The position numbers were made by a program, and so were the translations under genes. Shown here piece by piece: positions 8,990 through 16,723 of a DNA stretch of 37,011 nucleotides (positions within the stretch are counted from its first letter, which is position 1; the number at the start of each line of letters is the position of its first letter). Under the pieces are notes generated by a model that saw only the letters and a list, made by a program, of their open reading frames with translations, made no database searches and was not told the origin of the DNA. Location of the stretch: NCBI GenBank assembly GCA_945862355.1, contig CAMAYR010000016.1:1-37011 (forward strand), given 5' to 3'. Source of the DNA: Devosia equisanguinis. GTDB lineage: Bacteria > Pseudomonadota > Alphaproteobacteria > Rhizobiales > Hyphomicrobiaceae.

Positions 8990-9739
8990 TCACGCTTTGG
9001 CGTCCGCGATGTCCCCCCAATCGAAATCGGGTCCGCACAGCGGTACGAACACAAGCTGGGTGCGGCCCATCGTGATCAGGTCCATCGGCTGCATCGGCAC
9101 GGCAGCCGTCGGCCGCTTGTCGTTGATCGCGACGACATTGGTCTTGGCGAGGTTCGGCACGAACAGGAAGCTGCGCTCGCCACCGTCGTAGCGGATATAG
9201 GCTTGCTCCTCCGAAGATATGGCATCGTCGCCGAAGTCGATGGCGATACGCTGATTGGCGGCGCGTCCCACAGTGTTGTTGCCCTCGTAGATCGGCCGGT
9301 GGGCGCCCAGTCCGGGGCCGCCGACGACGACTAGCCATCCGACCACGGGGTCCTGGTGGAAACTCTGCCGCGAGATGGAGCCCTTGCCGCGCACCAGTTG
9401 CGTGCGCGCGGGCGCCTCGGCAGCCGGCTTTGCGCCGCGCAGCACGCGCGTCGTCGGTGGCGCGTCCGCTTCGAGCGGCAGATCGGCCGGCGGAATGTTG
9501 GGCGTGCCGCCGCGCGCATCGCGTGCGGCCTCGGCTGCACTGGGGGGCTCTCTGCGCATGTCGGCAGGCTCCTTGGGTTGGGGCGGCGGCAGCGCCGACG
9601 CGGTGGCCAATGGCTGCGGCGGCAGCAACTCGTTCCGCGCGGTTTCGTCCCTGCTGGCTGCCGCGAGGGCCTCTCGCAGCGAGCCGATAATGCCTTGCGC
9701 CCCGCGATGGGGAGCGCCCTTGTCGTTGCCGATGCTCAT
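8990..9739 (-). CDS. FHA-domain protein with long Pro/Ala-rich N-terminus
   Basis: 249 residues. Residues 1-130 are low-complexity and rich in Ala, Pro and Arg, with two similar short motifs, TTRVLRG (96-102) and TQLVRGKG (113-120), whose threonines could be phosphorylated. Residues about 133-235 form an FHA domain: PVVGWLVVVGG, NNTVGRAANQRIAI, DDAISSEEQAYI, and DLITMGRTQLVFVP. FHA domains bind phospho-threonine peptides. AAGGAGGGG lies just before the ATG at 9739, which fixes the start. It sits 66 bp downstream of a second FHA gene and 82 bp upstream of the PP2C phosphatase. An adaptor role, possibly controlled by phosphorylation of its own N-terminal threonines, is inference. Confidence 0.85.
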   Translation of the reverse strand: MSIGNDKGAPHRGAQGIIGSLREALAAASRDETARNELLPPQPLATASALPPPQPKEPADMRREPPSAAEAARDARGGTPNIPPADLPLEADAPPTTRVLRGAKPAAEAPARTQLVRGKGSISRQSFHQDPVVGWLVVVGGPGLGAHRPIYEGNNTVGRAANQRIAIDFGDDAISSEEQAYIRYDGGERSFLFVPNLAKTNVVAINDKRPTAAVPMQPMDLITMGRTQLVFVPLCGPDFDWGDIADAKA

Positions 9740-9805
9740 ATTCCCCTCCTTCGAATTCCGCCGGCTTCGCCCTATCGCGATGCGCAGCGCCACCCAACAC
9801 GCCGC

Positions 9806-10435
9806 CTACAGGGCGGTTTGAAATCTCATTCTCGCCTTGCCCAGCTCGACCATGTCGCCGTGGGCGAGCACAGCGCTGGCGCACGGCTCGCCGTTGATGC
9901 GCAGCCCGTCCTCGCCTTGCCCGCTCACATCCGTGATCGTGAAGCCCGTATCGTTACTCCGGGCTATAATGGCGTGATAGCGCTCGACGCTGATGTCGGC
10001 GATGCAAATGTCGTTGTCCTCGTGCCGACCGATCTGCACCAGATCGCGGCTGCGGGGGAGCGCGATGGTCTGCGCGCCGTCCAACTCCAGCCGAGGGGAC
10101 GATGGCAAGGATGCACGTGCATCGGCCTCCGCGCTCGGATCCGGCGCTTTCGAGACAGAGGGCTTACGCCGGTAGAGCAGGGCACCTGCCAGCATCAGCG
10201 GTGGCAATACCAGAATGCCGCCGAGCCCGATCATCAGCGTCGGTCGCAGCGCGTAGCTCGCTTCCGCCCATCGGACCAAACGCCCGATTGCATCCGCGAC
10301 GAGCGCTGCTGCCAGGTCGAAGGTGGACGCGGGAACCGATGCACCGTCCGCCGCGCACACCTGTGCGTTCGCGGCGAGCAGAACCGCAGCGGCGAAAGCG
10401 ATAAGGAAGCGCAGGGCTCGGACGGTCGAAGGCAT
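9806..10435 (-). CDS. Membrane-anchored FHA-domain protein
   Basis: 209 residues. The N-terminus (1-30) looks like a signal peptide or first membrane helix (LRFLIAFAAAVLLAANAQ). A second hydrophobic helix lies at about 70-92 (PTLMIGLGGILVLPPLMLAG) followed by YRRK, which places the C-terminus in the cytoplasm. The C-terminal 90 residues are an FHA domain: DLVQIGRHEDNDICIADISV, ERYHAIIARS, FTITDVSGQGEDGLRINGEP and HGDMVELGKARMRF. The usual Ser of the SxxH motif is Glu here. The start is ATG 10435 with GGGGAA six bases upstream. First gene of the FHA-FHA-PP2C group, divergent from lspA by 149 bp. Confidence 0.85.
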   Translation of the reverse strand: MPSTVRALRFLIAFAAAVLLAANAQVCAADGASVPASTFDLAAALVADAIGRLVRWAEASYALRPTLMIGLGGILVLPPLMLAGALLYRRKPSVSKAPDPSAEADARASLPSSPRLELDGAQTIALPRSRDLVQIGRHEDNDICIADISVERYHAIIARSNDTGFTITDVSGQGEDGLRINGEPCASAVLAHGDMVELGKARMRFQTAL

Positions 10436-10584
10436 TTCGATTCCCCGATTATGGTGCCGACGCTGACGCCACAACCGGGCAGCATGATGGCTCAACTCGG
10501 GCACAAGTCGGGCAGTGCCTCTGCCCCCTAGCCGAACGCAGGCGGCACTTGACGTGCGCGGCGCCATGCTTGAGAGGGTGAACC

Positions 10585-11103
10585 ATGCAAGAGACGGAAT
10601 CGAACAGCTGGCTGTGGGGCCCCTGGTCGCGACTGACGCTTTGGACAGCGTTTGTCGCAATGGCCGTCGATCAGGCCAACAAACTTTGGATGCTCGGGGT
10701 CTATCGTATCCAGGATCGCGGTCAGGTTCGCTTCGGGCCGTTCATGGATCTCGTCTTCGTCTGCAATACCGGCATCAGCTACAACATCGGCTCAGGCGTC
10801 GTGCCGCCCTGGGCGCTCGCGGCGTTCGCTCTGGTAGCCTCCGTAGCCCTCGCCGTGTGGATTGCCCGGGCCGGAACCGGCACGATCATGGCTCTCGGCG
10901 TCGGACTCATCATCGGCGGTGCGATCGGCAACGCCATCGACCGTCTTTGGCTCGGCTGCGTCGCCGACTTCTACCTGCTGCATGCCTTCGGTTATTCTTG
11001 GTACGTGTTCAACATCGCGGATGCAGCTATTGTTGCCGGCGTGATCGGCCTGTTGTACGATTCGTTCGTGCCGAATCGACAGGGAGCCGCAAATGCGCCC
11101 TAA
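10585..11103 (+). CDS. lspA: Lipoprotein signal peptidase (signal peptidase II)
   Basis: 172-residue inner-membrane aspartic protease that cleaves prolipoproteins before the lipidated cysteine. Four hydrophobic segments are seen (about 17-37, 75-94, 98-115 and 138-158). Catalytic aspartates are Asp119 in GGAIGNAIDRLW and Asp146 in FNIADAAI; the Asp28 and Asn61 regions (VDQANK, VCNTGISYNIG) also fit the family. GAGAGGG precedes the ATG at 10585. A lipoprotein gene follows 92 bp downstream. Confidence 0.95.
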   Translation: MQETESNSWLWGPWSRLTLWTAFVAMAVDQANKLWMLGVYRIQDRGQVRFGPFMDLVFVCNTGISYNIGSGVVPPWALAAFALVASVALAVWIARAGTGTIMALGVGLIIGGAIGNAIDRLWLGCVADFYLLHAFGYSWYVFNIADAAIVAGVIGLLYDSFVPNRQGAANAP

Positions 11104-11195
11104 TCGACGGGCATTGGCGGGGTAAGCGAGTAGAATCAGACGTTTGGGATTGCCGCATTGTGCGCGATCCCGGTGCGTCCCGGGGGCCTCAGGTC

Positions 11196-11708
11196 ATGCT
11201 GATCCGCAGCCAAGAGCAGCGTATCCACTTCGGGCGATCACTCGGACCGCCACTCGAGCCATCACGCCTCGTCAGGCGAGCCGTGCTTGCCTGTTGCATG
11301 TCGGCGGGATTGCTCGTCGGCGGCTGCTCGGGGATCGACGGCGTGGAGCTGCAGGGTGGCGTATTCGACGCCCTCGGTGTCTCGAGTTCCACCCAGTCGC
11401 GCAGGCTCTCCGACGCGAAGGTTGCGCCGCGGCCGGGCCTCGTACTGCCGCCTTCTCCCGACAGGCTGCCCGAGCCGGTGACTGGCTCGATCGCCGCAGT
11501 CCCACCGCCCGGCGAGGCTTGGCCAGTCGATCCGGAGGATCGCAAGGCACAAGCCGGTGCCGATCTCGACCGCCGCCATAAAGAATATTGCGAGCGAGCC
11601 CTGCAGGACCAGAACATGCGTGGCGATGGCGGCGTTGTCATGGGTCCGAAAGGCAATTGCCAGCCTGGACTGTTCGGCGGCCTGACCCAACAGGTTACGG
11701 GGCAGTGA
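11196..11708 (+). CDS. Lipoprotein next to lspA, possibly BamF/DUF3035-like
   Basis: 170 residues with a type II signal peptide: a positively charged start (RLVRRAV), hydrophobic core and lipobox LLVGGC, lipidation at Cys44. The mature part has GVFDALGVSSS, then APRPGLVLPPSPDRLPEP, and a C-terminal region with two more cysteines (EYCERAL, GNCQPG). In many alphaproteobacteria the gene after lspA encodes the BamF/DUF3035 outer-membrane assembly lipoprotein, with a similar Leu-x-hPP-x-x-x-LPxP stretch; the position and that stretch suggest a divergent relative. This is inference, and it may be an unrelated lipoprotein. The start is uncertain: a GTG about 87 bases in would give a shorter signal peptide. 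Confidence 0.7.
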   Translation: MLIRSQEQRIHFGRSLGPPLEPSRLVRRAVLACCMSAGLLVGGCSGIDGVELQGGVFDALGVSSSTQSRRLSDAKVAPRPGLVLPPSPDRLPEPVTGSIAAVPPPGEAWPVDPEDRKAQAGADLDRRHKEYCERALQDQNMRGDGGVVMGPKGNCQPGLFGGLTQQVTGQ

Positions 11709-11722
11709 TCGACCTCTGAAGC

Positions 11723-13207
11723 TCACCGGAACGGCGGCTCCTCGAACGAGCGCAGCTTGCGCGAGTGGAGTGAATCCCGCCGCGTTTTGAGCAGGTAGAT
11801 TGCGGCGAGTCCGATGTCGAGGTGCTGGGCCACCGCCGTCTCATAGAACGCATTGGCAGCACCTGGCAGCTTGATCTCGCCGTGCAGCGGCTTGTCGGAG
11901 ACGCACAGCAGCGTTCCGTAAGGCACTCGCAGCCTGAAGCCCTGCGCTGCGATCGTGCCGCTCTCCATGTCGACCGCGATCGCGCGCGAGAGATTGATGC
12001 GCCGCCGTTCCTGCGCGAATCGCAGCTCCCAGTTGCGGTCTACGTTGGTCACGATGGTGCCCGTGCGCAGCCGTGCCTTGAGCGCATCGCCCGTAGCACC
12101 CGTGACCGTAGCGGCTGCATCCTGCAGTGCGACCTGGACCTCCGCCAGCGCCGGCAGTGGTATCTCCGGCGGCAGGAGCGAATCCAGGATACGGTCCTGC
12201 CTGAGATAGGCGTGCGCCAGAACGTAGTCGCCGATCGACTGGCTCTCCCGCAGTCCGCCGCAATGGCCGACCATCAGCCAGCAGTTGGGACGCAGCACGG
12301 CGAGATGATCGGTGATGTTCTTCGCATTGGATGGCCCGACGCCGATGTTGACCAGCGACACGCCTTCTCCGTCCGCCTGCACCAGATGATAGGCCGGCAT
12401 CTGGAAGCGATGCCACTGGCAGGAAGCGGCCAGCGCGTTCGCCTCGGCAGGTGTCATCCCGCGCTCGATTACGATGTTGCCCGGCAGGATCAGCCGCTCC
12501 CACGGTCCCGGCTCTTGCAGGTGTGCGAGTGCGGTACGCACGAACTGGTCTATGTAGCGATGATAGTTGGTCAGCAGCACCCAGCGCTGCACGTGGCGCC
12601 AATCGCTTCCAGTGTAATGCACCAGCCTTCTGAGCGAGTAGTCGACGCGGGCGGCGTCGAACAAGGCGAGCGGGAAGGGATGGCCGTCGTCGAGATCGGC
12701 GAGGCCGTCGGCGATCTCGTCGCCCACCGCGGCGAGGTGCGGCGTCGGAAAATGCCGCGCCAGCTCGCCCGGCGTGACACCCGAGCGTGACAGCTCCTCG
12801 ATGCGCTCGAGCACATAAGGGTAGGGGATTTCCTGGTCGCTCGCCTCGACCTCGATCTCGGCCGCATACTCCGCCACCAGCGGCTCGAGTTGCTCCATCA
12901 GGTAGCCGCGGAAGAACCCGGGATGCGTGACCGTCGTCTCATAGGTCCCGAAGCGCTGTAGTTTCGCGTAGGCGCGCGCCGTTGTCGGGTGCGGCTGGGC
13001 TAGATCGCGATAGATGACACGCAGGCGGGGATAGCAGAAGCGGGCACGGACCTGCGGCGTCGGAGAGCTTCGTTTGATGAGATACTGGTCGAGCGCTTCC
13101 GCCAGCGCCGAGGTGGCGCTCATATACAGTGCCTCGAGACGGTCGATCGCATCTTCCGGCGAAAGGCTTTTGCTCGAGCTGGGCTTGGGGGGCTGCGATT
13201 TTGGCAT
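11723..13207 (-). CDS. amn: AMP nucleosidase
   Basis: 494 residues, the normal length for Amn, which hydrolyses AMP to adenine and ribose 5-phosphate. The N-terminal regulatory domain (about 25-200) contains FCYPRLRVIYRDL and FGTYETTVTHPGFFRGYL. The C-terminal nucleoside phosphorylase-like domain (about 290-490) has LVNIGVGPSNAKNITDHLAV, WLMVGHCGGLRESQSIGDYV, TIVTNVDRNWEL, the substrate-binding AVDMESGTIAAQGFR and LCVSDKPLHGEIKLPG. The start at 13207 gives MPKSQPPKP; AGGAG lies about 12 nt upstream, somewhat far. Divergent from the CoA-transferase gene and convergent with the lipoprotein gene (14 bp apart). Confidence 0.95.
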   Translation of the reverse strand: MPKSQPPKPSSSKSLSPEDAIDRLEALYMSATSALAEALDQYLIKRSSPTPQVRARFCYPRLRVIYRDLAQPHPTTARAYAKLQRFGTYETTVTHPGFFRGYLMEQLEPLVAEYAAEIEVEASDQEIPYPYVLERIEELSRSGVTPGELARHFPTPHLAAVGDEIADGLADLDDGHPFPLALFDAARVDYSLRRLVHYTGSDWRHVQRWVLLTNYHRYIDQFVRTALAHLQEPGPWERLILPGNIVIERGMTPAEANALAASCQWHRFQMPAYHLVQADGEGVSLVNIGVGPSNAKNITDHLAVLRPNCWLMVGHCGGLRESQSIGDYVLAHAYLRQDRILDSLLPPEIPLPALAEVQVALQDAAATVTGATGDALKARLRTGTIVTNVDRNWELRFAQERRRINLSRAIAVDMESGTIAAQGFRLRVPYGTLLCVSDKPLHGEIKLPGAANAFYETAVAQHLDIGLAAIYLLKTRRDSLHSRKLRSFEEPPFR

Positions 13208-13419
13208 GTGGCGTGGGCACTCCTGGGCAGAGGCGGGGCGGGCTCGTACCGCGCCTGCCTGAGCGAAGGTCAAGGTTGATCGAGCAGGCATATCACATCC
13301 GATGAGACAGACAGATCACCCTGCAGTCGGATCCTCGCGCGGTGCGGTTGCGAACTCGTTTGAAACATCGCGCATCCAGTGCCAAACTCTCCACCAGATG
13401 CTCCAAGCGGAACCCGCCG

Positions 13420-14607
13420 ATGTCCCGAGACGACTTGCCCCTCTCCCGCTTTACCGTTCTCGACCTCACGCGCATACGCTCCGGCCCGACGGCCATGCGC
13501 CAGCTTGCCGACTGGGGCGCTCGCGTCATCAAGATCGAGCTGCCGGCGGGTGTCGGCGAGGAGGACACCTACACCGGCACGCGCCATTCGTCGGACTTCC
13601 AGAACCTGCACCGCAACAAGGAGAGCCTGACGCTCAACCTCAAGGCGCCCGAGGCAGCCGAGATCATCCGCCGGCTGGTGCTGAAGGCTGATGTCGTGGC
13701 GGAGAACTTCCGGCCCGACGTCAAGCAACGCCTGCGCCTCGACTACCCGACGCTGTCCGCCATCAATCCGCGTATCGTCTACGGCTCGATCTCCGGCTTC
13801 GGTCAGGACGGCCCCTACCAGAAGCGCCCCGGCGTGGACCAGATCGCGCAGGGCATGAGCGGCATCATGTCGGTTACGGGCAAGCCGGGCGAGGGGCCGA
13901 TGCGCGTCGGCACGGCGATCGGCGATGTCACTTCCGGGCTCTACCTGTCGTTCGGCATTCTCGCAGCCCTCCTCGAGCGCGAGGTGTCCGGCAAGGGCCA
14001 GTGGGTCGATACCTCGCTCATGGAGGCGTTGATCGCGCTGATGGACTTCCAGTCTGCGACTTGGCTGATGGAAGGCCAGGTGCCCCGCCAGCAGGGCAAC
14101 GATCACCCCAAGTCCATGCCGACGAGCGCCTTCAAGGCGAGCGACGGGTTCGTCAACATCGGTGCTGGCGACCAGACGCGCTGGGAGCGTACCGCCCACG
14201 CGCTGGGACTTCCCGATCTGATCGAGCGGCCCGAATATCGCACGGGCGAGGATCGCTCGAAAAATCGCGAGAAGCTGAAGGCCGAGCTGGGCGCGACGTT
14301 CGCCACGAAGCCGATGTCCCACTGGGTCGAGGTGATGAACGAGGCCGGCGTGCCCTGCGGCCCGATCTACAACGTCGATCAGGTGTTCGCCGATCCCCAG
14401 GTCAAGCACCAGGGCATGGCTGCGCGTGTGAACCACCCCAAGCTCGGCGACATCGAGCTGGTCGGTCAGCCGATCCACATGTCGCGCACGCCCTGGCGGA
14501 TGCGGACCGCGACGCCGGAATCCGGCGAGCACACGGCAGCAATTCTCGCCGAGATCGGGTATTCGGAGCTGGATATCGCCGCGCTCCGGAAGGCGCGGGT
14601 CGTGTGA
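13420..14607 (+). CDS. Class III (CaiB/BaiF-type) CoA transferase
   Basis: 395 residues of the CaiB/BaiF/formyl-CoA transferase family, which move CoA between carboxylic acids through aspartyl and glutamyl-CoA intermediates. The catalytic Asp is Asp140 in GVDQIAQGMSG. Other landmarks are VLDLTRIRSGPTAMRQLADW, RNKESLTLNLK, ADVVAENFRP, GQWVDTSLMEAL, GVPCGPIYNVDQVFADPQV and the C-terminal GEHTAAILAEIGY. The start is ATG 13420 with a weak GCGGAA site; an open frame to 13342 adds a basic stretch unlike the family. First of a plus-strand run with a crotonase, a solute-binding protein and a molybdenum hydroxylase subunit, so activation of an imported organic acid is likely. Confidence 0.92.
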   Translation: MSRDDLPLSRFTVLDLTRIRSGPTAMRQLADWGARVIKIELPAGVGEEDTYTGTRHSSDFQNLHRNKESLTLNLKAPEAAEIIRRLVLKADVVAENFRPDVKQRLRLDYPTLSAINPRIVYGSISGFGQDGPYQKRPGVDQIAQGMSGIMSVTGKPGEGPMRVGTAIGDVTSGLYLSFGILAALLEREVSGKGQWVDTSLMEALIALMDFQSATWLMEGQVPRQQGNDHPKSMPTSAFKASDGFVNIGAGDQTRWERTAHALGLPDLIERPEYRTGEDRSKNREKLKAELGATFATKPMSHWVEVMNEAGVPCGPIYNVDQVFADPQVKHQGMAARVNHPKLGDIELVGQPIHMSRTPWRMRTATPESGEHTAAILAEIGYSELDIAALRKARVV

Positions 14608-14679
14608 AATTCGAGCGATCGAGTAAGGTCTGTCAGACCACTGCCAAACTGCGATGATCCTGATGCTTACGAGGCCTGC

Positions 14680-15474
14680 ATGAACCTGCCCACCGACAAG
14701 ATGCTCGCGCGAAAAGATGGCGCGATCGGCTGGATGACCTTCAACAACCCAGAGCGCCACAACGCGTTCTCATTCGAGATGCGCCTCGCGATCCTCGAGA
14801 TTCTAGAAGACTTCGAGAAAGACGACGCGATCCGCGTCATCGTCATGCACGGTGCCGGCAACAAGTCGTTCGTCTCCGGCGCTGACATCTCCCAGTTCGA
14901 CGCAATGCGCGCCACGCCCGAGCAGCAGGCCGAGTACGAGCGCGTCAGCCAGGCGGTGCAGGCGCGCTACGCCACGCTGCAGAAGCCGCTCATCGCAATG
15001 ATCCGCGGCTACTGCCTGGGCGGCGGCTTGCAGACCGCGCTCGCCGCCGACTTGCGCATCGCCTCCGAAGATTCCCAGTTCGGCATTCCAGCCGGCCGGC
15101 TCGGCATCGCCTACAGTTGGCCGAATGTCGCCAAGCTCGTCGAGATCGTGGGGCCATCGACGGCCAAGCACATCCTTTTCACGGCCAAGCGGTTCCCCGC
15201 CACCGACGCCCTGGCGATGGGCCTCGTCAATCAGGTTGTCCCGGCGGACGAGCTCGAGAAGACGGTTGCCGAGCTCGCCAACACGATCGCCGGTAATGCG
15301 CCGTTGAGCCTGTTCGCGGCCAAGCGCGCCATCGACGAGCTGGTCAAGGACCCCGCCGTCCGCGACGAGGCCGGCGCACGAGCTGCCGGCGCCCGCGCTA
15401 TGGCGAGCGACGACTTCAAGGAAGGTCGCAAGGCTTTCCTGGAGAAGCGTAAGCCGGTATGGAAAGGCCGCTGA
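14680..15474 (+). CDS. Crotonase-fold (enoyl-CoA hydratase/isomerase family) protein
   Basis: 264 residues with the crotonase fold: WMTFNNPERHNAFS, VIVMHGAGNKSFVSGADIS (oxyanion hole), IAMIRGYCLGGGLQTALAADLR, then FGIPAGRLGIAYS and AMGLVNQVVP. Compared with rat enoyl-CoA hydratase, the two catalytic glutamates (E144, E164) correspond to Gln118 and Ala138. Simple hydration is therefore doubtful, and another crotonase reaction (isomerase, decarboxylase, hydrolase or C-C lyase) is more likely. GAGG lies five bases before the ATG. It follows the CoA transferase by 72 bp and probably acts on the acyl-CoA made there. Confidence 0.88.
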   Translation: MNLPTDKMLARKDGAIGWMTFNNPERHNAFSFEMRLAILEILEDFEKDDAIRVIVMHGAGNKSFVSGADISQFDAMRATPEQQAEYERVSQAVQARYATLQKPLIAMIRGYCLGGGLQTALAADLRIASEDSQFGIPAGRLGIAYSWPNVAKLVEIVGPSTAKHILFTAKRFPATDALAMGLVNQVVPADELEKTVAELANTIAGNAPLSLFAAKRAIDELVKDPAVRDEAGARAAGARAMASDDFKEGRKAFLEKRKPVWKGR

Positions 15475-15535
15475 TCGATCAAGCAACGCCGGACCTCGCC
15501 CAAGAGAGCGCGGCTGGCCTGAACGGAGGAGACTA

Positions 15536-16606
15536 ATGAAGACTTCTGTGAAACTCGCATTGGCAGCCGCTACAGGCCTGCTATGCAGCCACCTGTCGAC
15601 GCTACCGGCCTCCGCACAGTCCGATCCTGTAGCGGAATTCTATCGCGGCAAGCAGATCCGCATGATCGTGCGCACCACGGCGGGCGGCGACTACCACCAG
15701 TATTCCTATCTGCTGGCGCGTTTCATGGGGCGCTACATTCCCGGCAATCCAACGATCCAGGTCGTCAACATGCCGGGCGGAGGCGGCATCGTCGCGGCGA
15801 ACTTCATGGCAAATGTCGCTCCGCGCGACGGCACCGTTATGGGCATCGTCGGTCAGGGCATCCCGCTCGACCAGGCGCTCGGCAACTCGGCGCAGCTCAA
15901 GGCCGACATGCGCCAGTTCAACTGGATCGCCAACGTCGTCTATTCCAATCAGCTTCTTGCGGTGTGGCACACGTCTCCGGTCAAGACGATCGAGGACGCC
16001 AAGCGCCAGGAGATCCTGATCGGCACGACGGGCTCGGGCTCGCCATCCGTGCAGTATCCCTCGTTCTACAATGCGGTGCTGGGCACCAAATTCAAGCTGG
16101 TCTCCGGCTATATCAGCGGCACGGAGATCGACCTCGCGATGGAGCGTGGGGAAGTGCACGGCCGCGGCACGAATCCGTACTCCGGCTACATGGCCTCCAA
16201 GCCAACGTGGATTCCCGAGGGCAAGCTCGTGCCCATCATTCAGTCCGGCATGAGCAAGGAGCCCAAGCTGCCGAATGTGCCGCTCATCCTCGACCAGAAA
16301 GTGCCGCCTCAGGACAAGCCGGCGTTGGAGTTCATGGCGCGCGGCTCGGCGCTTGGGCGTCCATTGGCAACCACGCCAGGTGTCCCCGCCGATCGCGTCG
16401 CGGCACTTCGCAAGGCGTTCTTCGCGATGATCGAGGACGCAGAGTTCAAGGCGACCGCGGCCAAGGAGCATATGGAGATACGCCCGATGACCGGCGACGC
16501 GCTCGCCAAGTTGGTTATCGAGGTTCTCGATGCACCGCAGAATGTTAAGGACCGGGTCAAGGCAGCTATGCAGCCCAAAGACCCGATCATCAAGAAGGCG
16601 AAATAG
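15536..16606 (+). CDS. Bug/TctC-type tripartite tricarboxylate transporter receptor
   Basis: 356 residues with a signal peptide (about 1-27, cleavage after LPASA). The mature protein has the Bug-family pattern: AEFYRGKQIRMIVRTTAGGD, VVNMPGGGGIVAANFMANV, FNWIANVV, IGTTGSGSPSVQYPSFYN and a C-terminal GVPADRVAALRKAFFAMIED. Such periplasmic proteins capture carboxylates and other organic acids for TTT transporters or act as sensors. GGAGGAGAC immediately precedes the ATG. No tctA or tctB membrane gene is in the window, so any partner lies elsewhere. Its place between the crotonase and molybdenum hydroxylase genes suggests it binds the substrate of that run. Confidence 0.9.
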   Translation: MKTSVKLALAAATGLLCSHLSTLPASAQSDPVAEFYRGKQIRMIVRTTAGGDYHQYSYLLARFMGRYIPGNPTIQVVNMPGGGGIVAANFMANVAPRDGTVMGIVGQGIPLDQALGNSAQLKADMRQFNWIANVVYSNQLLAVWHTSPVKTIEDAKRQEILIGTTGSGSPSVQYPSFYNAVLGTKFKLVSGYISGTEIDLAMERGEVHGRGTNPYSGYMASKPTWIPEGKLVPIIQSGMSKEPKLPNVPLILDQKVPPQDKPALEFMARGSALGRPLATTPGVPADRVAALRKAFFAMIEDAEFKATAAKEHMEIRPMTGDALAKLVIEVLDAPQNVKDRVKAAMQPKDPIIKKAK

Positions 16607-16612
16607 CTTCTG

Positions 16613-16646
16613 CGACTGGCCCGCGAGCCAGTCGTGCGCTTTGCGC
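16613..16646 (+). terminator. Two overlapping hairpins after the Bug gene
   Basis: CGACTGGC (16613-16620) pairs with GCCAGTCG (16627-16634), followed directly by TGCGC-TTT-GCGCA (16635-16646). They begin 7 nt past the stop codon. No T-tract follows, so termination is only possible; 3'-end protection is an alternative. Confidence 0.45.
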
Positions 16647-16723
16647 AGGGCGCACCTTGACCCCGTTTGCCCCTACTGCTTAGACGACCGGTGATCATCG
16701 GTTCGAAGGCAGAGGGCGATAGC

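Noticed and set aside
13270-14760. Minus-strand open frame of 496 codons opposite the CoA transferase
   Set aside because: High-GC shadow frame. The plus strand carries a full CaiB/BaiF protein, and the minus translation is Arg/His-rich without family signatures.
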